Assembly (NCBI GenBank): GCA_016934095.1 | Contig: JAFGTO010000063.1 | Location: forward strand, 1-12,016 | Length of the DNA: 12,016 nucleotides | Origin: Candidatus Glassiibacteriota bacterium | GTDB lineage: Bacteria; Gemmatimonadota; Glassbacteria; GWA2-58-10 | Reading direction: 5' to 3' | Part shown: positions 7,581 to 12,016 of the stretch, piece after piece | Layout: every line of letters starts with the position of its first letter | Numbering within the stretch: the first letter of the stretch is position 1 | Notes under the pieces: model-generated | Seen by the model: the letters and a program-made list of their open reading frames with translations, nothing else | Database searches by the model: none | What the model was told of the DNA's origin: nothing | Made by a program: the position numbers and the translations under genes

Positions 7581-8777
7581 ATGATCAGAGAACTGAAAAG
7601 AAACCCGGGCCTGTTGAAGCTCGACCTCTACTGCAAGGGCATGCGCATAGGCCAGGACTGCAGGACCGAGGAGGACGGCGGCCGCAGGATCCTGCGCACC
7701 CGCGCGGGCCTGGGCAGCGGCCTGGAGGTGATCCTGCCGGAGGGGCTGTATACCAACATCCCGGTGGTCGAGGATTTCGCCCTGGACAGTCCCTATGTGC
7801 TGCACCGCAGCCGGCAGGATGGATACCTGATCTGCCGGGAGGATGAGCCTGTGGCCCCGGTCAGGCTGGCTCCGCGGCCCGCCTGGTACGACAGGAAAAC
7901 CAGCAGCGGGACCAGGATGGACCGGGTGGGCACTCTGCAGGGGACCTACCTGGCGATTTACCCGGCGCGGGTCTGCGATTACTGGCTGGAGAAGCCCCGC
8001 TCCAACTGCAAGTTCTGCTCGGTGGGGCTCAACCTGGGCTGCGACGATGCGCCGGAGAAGTCGGTGGCCGATGTAGTCGAGACCGCAGCCGAGGCTGTCG
8101 CCGAAAACCGCATCACTTATGTCGATTTCAATACCGGCCATTACCAGGGTGACACCTACCTGGACATCCTGGAGCCTTACATCCGGGCCCTGAAAAAGCG
8201 CTTCGGCCTGCTGATCGGCATCCAGACCCCGCCGCACCACGACCTTTCCCGCTACCGCCACCTGAAAAAAATCGGGGTGAACCGGGTCTCTTTCTGTTTC
8301 GAGCTCTGGGACCGCGGCCGTTTCCAGGAAGTCTGCCCAGGCAAACACCGTCAGTACGGACTCGACCGCTACCTGGAGGCTGTCGAGTACTGCGCCTCGG
8401 TTTTCCACACTGCCAACGGAGAGATCGTGGCAGGGCTGGAACCGCCGGAAAAGTCTATCGAGGCGATCGACTGGATCACCTCGGTGGGCGCCGTGCCCAC
8501 GGTCTGCGTTTTCAGGCCGCTCAAAGGAACGGATTACCAGGACCAGCCGCCGCCCGAGACAGAGGACCTGATACCGGTCTTCAGGCGGATGTACGAGGCC
8601 TGCATGGAGAGGGGGCTGATGATCGGGGTGGCCCCGAACATCAAGGTCTCCCTGGTGCTGCTGCCCGAGGAGGGCCGCTATTTCATGGAAAACCCCGACC
8701 GCTTCTTTTTTACCCGCGCCAAGTTCGCCGTAATGAGGCCGCTGTTCAAGGCCGCTTGCAAGATGAAACTGGTCTGA
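7581..8777 (+). CDS. Radical SAM protein with unusual CX10CX2C motif (biotin-synthase-like fold)
   Basis: This 398-residue protein has an N-terminal region of about 120 residues followed by a radical SAM barrel. The cluster cysteines appear to be C132, C143 and C146 (VCDYWLEKPRSNCKFCSVG), a CX10CX2C spacing instead of the usual CX3CX2C. The CKFCSVG part is typical of the superfamily. Further along, IQTPPHHDLSRYRHLKKIGV, NGEIVAGLEPPEKSIEAI and FRPLKGTDYQDQPP match the pattern of biotin-synthase/HydE-type enzymes (the helix with 'L...G', then 'GLGE' and 'P..GT' segments). The reaction is unknown. The ATG at 7581 with GGGG four bases upstream is preferred to the GTG at 7551, which lies in a leader hairpin. 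A promoter lies about 60 bases upstream. A small membrane protein gene starts 20 bases after its stop. Confidence 0.8.
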   Translation: MIRELKRNPGLLKLDLYCKGMRIGQDCRTEEDGGRRILRTRAGLGSGLEVILPEGLYTNIPVVEDFALDSPYVLHRSRQDGYLICREDEPVAPVRLAPRPAWYDRKTSSGTRMDRVGTLQGTYLAIYPARVCDYWLEKPRSNCKFCSVGLNLGCDDAPEKSVADVVETAAEAVAENRITYVDFNTGHYQGDTYLDILEPYIRALKKRFGLLIGIQTPPHHDLSRYRHLKKIGVNRVSFCFELWDRGRFQEVCPGKHRQYGLDRYLEAVEYCASVFHTANGEIVAGLEPPEKSIEAIDWITSVGAVPTVCVFRPLKGTDYQDQPPPETEDLIPVFRRMYEACMERGLMIGVAPNIKVSLVLLPEEGRYFMENPDRFFFTRAKFAVMRPLFKAACKMKLV

Positions 8778-8797
8778 CCGACAACCGGAGGTATGAA

Positions 8798-9064
8798 GTG
8801 CGCAGAGTATATTTGACAGTCGTCCTGGTGCTGATGCTGCTTGCGGGAGTGGCCGGCTACCTGTACGCCCAGAACTTCCTGGATACCAAACCCACCATGC
8901 AGTTCTCGATCCCGCGCAATTTTGGGCTGCTGGTGACTCTTTACCAGCAGGGCACGAATACGGTATTCTGGTTCGAGGCAGAGGACGGCACCATACGCCG
9001 GGTGCAGATGAACAGCAGCACCGGCGAGTTCGACCTGAATGTCTGGGCGATCACCCGCGAATAA
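8798..9064 (+). CDS. Small single-pass membrane or secreted protein
   Basis: This hypothetical protein of 88 residues begins with a short basic segment (MRRVY) and a hydrophobic stretch (about residues 6-23, TVVLVLMLLAGVAGYLYA). That stretch is an uncleaved anchor or a signal peptide with possible cleavage at YAQ. The remaining 65 residues are polar and aromatic (FWFEAEDGTIRRVQM, FDLNVWAI) and should lie outside the cytoplasm. The start is the GTG at 8798, six bases after a strong GGAGG (8787-8791). The ATG at 8793 sits too close to that site and ends after seven codons, and an upstream TTG (8756) lies inside the radical SAM gene. No family was recognised. It is probably co-transcribed with the radical SAM gene 20 bases upstream. 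Confidence 0.65.
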   Translation: MRRVYLTVVLVLMLLAGVAGYLYAQNFLDTKPTMQFSIPRNFGLLVTLYQQGTNTVFWFEAEDGTIRRVQMNSSTGEFDLNVWAITRE

Positions 9065-9106
9065 CTCGAACGTCTCCCGCAGTCTCAGGGGCTTCGGCAG
9101 CGGTAC

Positions 9107-9128
9107 TCCCGCCTGGTTGCAGGCGGGA
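9107..9128 (+). other. Strong leader hairpin upstream of the MshEN-like gene
   Basis: TCCCGCCT (9107-9114) pairs perfectly with AGGCGGGA (9121-9128) around a six-base loop. No T-run follows, so it is not a classical terminator. It directly abuts the next hairpin at 9129-9152, so the two could stack. It may be part of a regulated leader, or protect the 3' end of the upstream message. Confidence 0.4.
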
Positions 9129-9152
9129 CACCTGGCAAGCGCTGTCAAGGTG
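9129..9152 (+). promoter_or_regulatory. Possible Shine-Dalgarno-sequestering hairpin
   Basis: CACCT-GGCA (9129-9137) can pair with TGTCA-A-GGTG (9143-9152) across a five-base loop, with one bulged A and one G-U pair. The 3' arm contains the ribosome site AAGGTGAG (9147-9154) for the ATG at 9163. In this fold the ribosome site would be masked. This is a sequence-based pairing judgment, not an energy calculation. Confidence 0.35.
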
Positions 9153-9162
9153 AGTAACACTC

Positions 9163-9463
9163 ATGGATCGAGAGCGTTTCGGGGAATACCTCAAGCGGAC
9201 AGGCCTGATCGATGAGAATAGCCTCAAGAGGGCGCTCGACTTCCAGGCGGCTTATCAACATGCCCATAGGCCAGCTCGCCATGAGCATGGGGCTAATCTC
9301 CCGGAAAACGCTCGATGAGCTGCTCCAGGCCCAGCGCGAGAATTACACCAGGATCGGGGAAATCCTGGTCGAGTGCGGCACGCTCTCCGGCGAGACCATG
9401 GAAAACGCCTTGCGGCAGTTCCTGGAAGAGAGAAAGAAACACGAGGGAAACCACGTACCATGA
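9163..9463 (+). CDS. Stand-alone MshEN-like repeat protein with an apparent +1 frameshift
   Basis: The ATG at 9163 follows AAGGTGAG. Its frame gives MDRERFGEYLKRTGLIDENS and on to LKRALDFQAAYQ, then unrelated sequence and a stop at 9316-9318. The next frame (+1), from about 9260, gives MPIGQLAMSMGLISRK and two further motifs to 9463. Joining the frames by skipping one base near 9259 yields about 99 residues with three 24-residue motifs (R/P-x-G-x2-L/A-x3-G-x-I/L-x4-L/M-x3-L-x2-Q/F), each separated by exactly five residues. This 24+5+24 layout is that of MshEN domains, the cyclic-di-GMP-binding N-terminal regions of GspE/MshE ATPases, here without an ATPase. Repeat 2 has Ala for Leu at position 6 and repeat 3 lacks the final Gln, so binding may be weakened. 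The break could be a sequencing error, a mutation or programmed frameshifting; otherwise a 67-residue product from ATG 9260 is possible. Its TGA overlaps the radC ATG. Confidence 0.6.
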
Positions 9464-10260
9464 GTCCCAAGTCTTCACAGACACCTTCCGGCCACCGGGC
9501 CCGGATGCGCGAGAAGTTCCTGACCCACGGGCTCGGCGCCTTCCGTGATGATGAGATCATCGAGCTGCTGTTGACTTTCGGCACGCCGCGCCGGGACTGC
9601 AAGAAACCCGCGCGCGAGCTGCTGACCCGCCTGGGGAGCCTGAACCGGGTGCTCGAGGCTCCGCTCGACACCCTGAGAGATATCCCCGGGGTGGGGCCCT
9701 CCAATGCCGTGGCCCTGAAACTGATCCACCAGGTCGCCCGCAAGTTCCTGGAGACCCGCATCCAGGAGCGGACTTTCTTCAAGGACTCGAACGACGTGTT
9801 CGACTACCTGCGCCACAGTATGCGCGACCTGGAGGTCGAGATCTTCAAGGTGCTCTACCTGGATGCCCGCCACAGCGTGATGTACACCGAGGACCTGTTC
9901 CACGGCACCCTGAGCTACAACGTGATCTACCTCAGGGAGCTGCTGCGCAAGTGCCTGCAGTACAACGCCGCCGCCATCGTGATCGCCCACAACCACCCCT
10001 CTGGCGACCCCACGCCCTCGGGCGAGGACAAGAACCTGACCCGGGACGTAGTGTTCGCCACCAGCCTGCTGGAGGTCAAGCTGCTGGACCACGTGATTGT
10101 GGGCGAAGACCGCTTTTACAGCTTCGCCGACCGCGGCCTGATCGAGATCTACCTGAGGGAGTTCAGGCGCAACCCGGCGATAACCTACTTCCGCGAGGTC
10201 TCCGAGAGCGCCAGCGAGTGGGGGCAGGGAAAAAAAGACAGCGAACACAAGAAGAAATAG
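9460..10260 (+). CDS. radC: RadC/YeeS family JAB1/MPN metalloprotein
   Basis: This is a complete RadC of 266 residues. The N-terminal part has the family opening (HRARMREKFLTHGLGAF, DDEIIELLLTFG, about residues 12-45) and a helix-hairpin-helix (LRDIPGVGPSNAVALK, about 72-87). The C-terminal MPN domain carries the JAMM zinc motif with H177, H179 and D190 in HNHPSGDPTPSGED. RadC was once linked to DNA repair, but that link was withdrawn in E. coli; the fold suggests a metal-dependent hydrolase or nucleic-acid-associated function, still unclear. The start ATG overlaps the stop of the MshEN-like gene as ATGA, which implies translational coupling and argues against an upstream in-frame TTG at 9373. 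The C-terminal tail is Lys-rich. No functional tie to its upstream neighbours is evident beyond shared transcription. Confidence 0.93.
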   Translation: MSPKSSQTPSGHRARMREKFLTHGLGAFRDDEIIELLLTFGTPRRDCKKPARELLTRLGSLNRVLEAPLDTLRDIPGVGPSNAVALKLIHQVARKFLETRIQERTFFKDSNDVFDYLRHSMRDLEVEIFKVLYLDARHSVMYTEDLFHGTLSYNVIYLRELLRKCLQYNAAAIVIAHNHPSGDPTPSGEDKNLTRDVVFATSLLEVKLLDHVIVGEDRFYSFADRGLIEIYLREFRRNPAITYFREVSESASEWGQGKKDSEHKKK

Positions 10261-10403
10261 GGGCGAGGCATGCCTCGCCCTTGGTGGGGCGGTAAGCCCT
10301 TTGTGCCTGTTTTCAACAGTCCACGCTCGGGCTGAGAGGCAGCCCAGCCACGGGCATGGCACGCCATGCCCCTACACGTGGGGTGCGGGGCCTTTGTGCC
10401 TGT
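10261..10403. repeat. Two-copy palindrome-bearing intergenic repeat
   Basis: Unit 1 begins with the perfect palindrome GGGCGAGGCATGCCTCGCCC (10261-10280) right after the radC stop and ends with CCTTTGTGCCTGT (10298-10310). Unit 2 begins with GGGCATGGCACGCCATGCCC (9+2+9, 10352-10371) and ends with the same 13-mer (10391-10403). The palindrome-to-13-mer distances are 37 and 39 bases. The two palindromes differ in sequence but each remains self-complementary. Between them is a third hairpin, GGGCTG/CAGCCC (10329-10345). The array fills the gap between convergent genes, where it may stop transcription from both sides; there is no strong T-run on either strand. It resembles dispersed REP-like elements. 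Confidence 0.6.
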
Positions 10404-10428
10404 CCCTCCGTGCCCCGGTGCCTCGCTC

Positions 10429-11928
10429 CTACCTGCCTAAAAAAATCCTCATCCCTTTTTTCAGGCTCTTGCCCAGCCCCAGCTCCTGAACCCTCCAGAT
10501 CGTATTGACCGAGAAAACCCGCTTCATCCTGTTCAGCCTGTTTCTCCGGTCCACGGTCTTCTCGACCACCGAAACCAGCTCCCTGAGCCTCCGGGGACTC
10601 AGGTGGATACAGAAACAGTTGGCCGGGCTCTGGTGGTTGTGCAGCGAGATATCGAAATGCTCATCGATCAGGCCGTGCTCCCTGCAGAACTCGAACGCCT
10701 CCGTGCCAGGATAAGGCGTAAAGATGCTGTAGACCAGGGAATCGCATTCGATTTTCTTCATGGCCGCGACCGTGTCTCTCAGGGTTTCCTCGGTTTCCCA
10801 GGGGAGGCCCACCATGAAAAAAGCGTGGAGCTCGATCCGGTGTTTCTTGATTACCCGGCAGGCCTCCAGGGCCTGTTCGATGGTAATCCGCTTTTTCATC
10901 AGGCTGAGTATCCGGTTGTTGCCCGACTCGACACCGATCCGGATCGCGTAACAGCCCGCCGCCTTCATCAGCGAGACAGTACGCTCATCCACCAGCCCGG
11001 CGTGGATCTCGCAGCTCCATTTGAGTCCAGGGCAGCCCTGCTCGAGCGCCCTGCACAGGCCTTCCAGGTACCGCCTGTTTATCCCGAAAGTGTCATCGCT
11101 GAAATAGACCGATTTCAAGCCCTTTTGCTGCAGGCTTCTTATCTGCCCTACCACGTATTCCGGACAGTGGAACCTCACCCTGCGGCTCCAGATCTGGCGG
11201 GACCCGCAGAAAAAACAGTTGTAGGGGCATCCCCTGGTGGAGAAAACATACTGGAAGGCTGTCGGCGGGTATTTGCCGTAATCCTTGAGCACTCCGGGAG
11301 CGTTGTCGTGTGGGAACCCCAGGGTATCCAGGTTATCGATAAATTCTCTCGGGCCGTTCTCGCAGACCCGGCCCTCCTTCCTGTAGGCGATACCCCTGAT
11401 GCCGGCCAGGTCTCTGCCCGCCCCCAGCGCTTCCAGCAGCTCGGCAATGGTGTTTTCGCCCTCTCCCCTGACAGATACATCGATATCCGGGCACTCCAGC
11501 ACCCCGGGCCCGACCATCGAGGGATGCGGGCCGCCGACTACCACCACGGTCCCCGGGTCGATCTCCTTGGCCAGCCCGGCCACCCGGCAGGCCGAGGCGA
11601 AGTTCTGGCTCTTGGCGGAGATCCCCACTACCCCGGGCCTGAGCTCAGAGATAGCCGCCCGGACTTCCCCCCAGACCGCTGCGGATGGGTCCTGCAGGCC
11701 CTGCAGGTAGTTCCGGAACCCCTCGCCGGCCAGGTAGCTGACCAGCCAGGTTTCGCTCGCCGGGGTAAAATCGGCGTTGTAAGCTGTTACTTCCCAGTCG
11801 GTCTTTTCTTTTATCGCCCCGGCCAGGTAACCCAGCGCGAGCGGGTACCTGTCCAACGAGTAGGTGTCCTTGAAAAGCCGGTAAAACGGGGGCTCCACCA
11901 GGAGGATCCTCTGCCGCCTGCGCTCCAT
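10429..11928 (-). CDS. B12-binding-domain radical SAM protein
   Basis: This 499-residue protein is read on the minus strand. An N-terminal cobalamin-binding-type Rossmann domain (about residues 5-165) shows RILLVEPPF, RYPLALGYLAGAI, VVVVGGPHPS and VRGEGENTI. A classical radical SAM domain follows with C234, C238 and C241 in RGCPYNCFFC. The DDTFGIN, GCYAIRIGVESGN and FFMVGLPWETEE segments are typical of this class (BchE/HpnJ/MiaB-like architecture), whose members perform methylations, cyclisations and other radical chemistry on varied substrates. No DxHxxG cobalamin motif is seen, as is common in the class. The C-terminus is basic (RRNRLNRMKRVF, KSLKKGMRIFLGR), suggesting membrane or nucleic acid contact. 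The ATG has GGGGAG about 11-13 bases upstream. The substrate is unknown. It converges on radC and so belongs to a separate transcript. Confidence 0.85.
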   Translation of the reverse strand: MERRRQRILLVEPPFYRLFKDTYSLDRYPLALGYLAGAIKEKTDWEVTAYNADFTPASETWLVSYLAGEGFRNYLQGLQDPSAAVWGEVRAAISELRPGVVGISAKSQNFASACRVAGLAKEIDPGTVVVVGGPHPSMVGPGVLECPDIDVSVRGEGENTIAELLEALGAGRDLAGIRGIAYRKEGRVCENGPREFIDNLDTLGFPHDNAPGVLKDYGKYPPTAFQYVFSTRGCPYNCFFCGSRQIWSRRVRFHCPEYVVGQIRSLQQKGLKSVYFSDDTFGINRRYLEGLCRALEQGCPGLKWSCEIHAGLVDERTVSLMKAAGCYAIRIGVESGNNRILSLMKKRITIEQALEACRVIKKHRIELHAFFMVGLPWETEETLRDTVAAMKKIECDSLVYSIFTPYPGTEAFEFCREHGLIDEHFDISLHNHQSPANCFCIHLSPRRLRELVSVVEKTVDRRNRLNRMKRVFSVNTIWRVQELGLGKSLKKGMRIFLGR

Positions 11929-11930
11929 CG

Positions 11931-12014
11931 CTAAAAGCTCTCCCCGGTAACGGTGAAAAGATCACTCCCGGTTTTTCTCCCGGCAGTCCAGAAAAAGGCC
12001 TGCCCCTTGACAGC
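11931..12014 (-). CDS. Possible 3' end of an upstream minus-strand gene (partial)
   Basis: An open frame enters from the right edge and ends with a TAG only two bases before the ATG of the B12-type radical SAM gene. Its last residues read AVKGQAFFWTAGRKTGSD then LFTVTGESF. The very tight spacing and the ribosome site of the next gene lying inside it fit an operon. Only 27 residues are visible, and another frame is also open into the window edge, so this is tentative and no function can be assigned. Confidence 0.3.
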   Translation of the reverse strand, partial: AVKGQAFFWTAGRKTGSDLFTVTGESF

Positions 12015-12016
12015 CG

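Noticed and set aside
8793..8816. ATG at 8793 as start of the small membrane protein, or as a leader peptide
   Set aside because: Only one base separates it from GGAGG and it stops after seven codons; the GTG at 8798 has ideal spacing and opens the hydrophobic protein.
9065..9162. Cyclic-di-GMP riboswitch upstream of the MshEN-like gene
   Set aside because: The position is tempting, but the conserved GEMM-type elements could not be found; only simple hairpins are supported.
9212..9463. Start at ATG 9212 for the MshEN-like protein
   Set aside because: The first residues (MRIASRGRSTSRR) are the out-of-frame reading of repeat 1 and have no ribosome site; ATG 9163 with a frameshift, or ATG 9260, explains the sequence better.
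10603..11934. 443-codon plus-strand frame opposite the B12-type radical SAM gene
   Set aside because: Shadow of a clear minus-strand gene; low-complexity translation without motifs.

Overview
The window is GC-rich bacterial chromosomal DNA with dense, strongly GC3-biased genes, GTG and TTG starts, overlapping stop/start codons and a Tat signal. There is no plasmid, phage or transposase gene. No gene fixes the lineage. The style (paired alkaline-phosphatase-superfamily proteins with a C-terminal 'RLRSLGYI' tail, a prenyl-lipid cluster, biotin-synthase-like and B12-type radical SAM proteins) fits an uncultivated Gram-negative-type lineage such as the FCB/Gemmatimonadota/Glassbacteria neighbourhood. 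That placement is inference only.

Layout: 1-379 is AT-richer intergenic DNA with a CCCCCTTT/AAAGGGGG inverted-repeat element and a possible promoter. Next come a DUF92 (VTE6-like) membrane protein (380-1114), an overlapping UbiA prenyltransferase (1078-2106) and a Tat-exported, catalytically intact alkaline-phosphatase-superfamily enzyme (2257-4428). A probable terminator lies at 4490-4514. A CrtE-like polyprenyl diphosphate synthase (4552-5475) follows, then, 8 bases on, a multi-pass membrane protein (5484-7466) whose AP-superfamily domain has lost most metal ligands and the nucleophile. A well-formed promoter (7492-7519) precedes a radical SAM protein with a non-canonical CX10CX2C cysteine motif (7581-8777), a small membrane protein (8798-9064), a three-repeat MshEN-like protein broken by an apparent +1 frameshift (9163-9463) and radC (9460-10260). 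Two copies of a palindrome-bearing repeat fill the convergent gap. On the minus strand lie a B12-binding-type radical SAM protein (10429-11928) and possibly the 3' end of another gene at the right edge.

Working together (inference): the synthase would make a C15-C20 prenyl diphosphate, the DUF92 protein could phosphorylate salvaged prenyl phosphates, and the UbiA enzyme would attach the prenyl chain to an unknown acceptor. The exported AP-type enzyme and its degenerate membrane-bound relative sit between these genes and may act on a phosphorylated or phosphodiester envelope component. The MshEN-like repeats hint at cyclic-di-GMP sensing in the second operon.

The best leads are the pseudo-phosphatase next to a live homologue, the CX10CX2C radical SAM protein, and the stand-alone MshEN-like repeat protein with its frameshift and its Shine-Dalgarno-masking leader.
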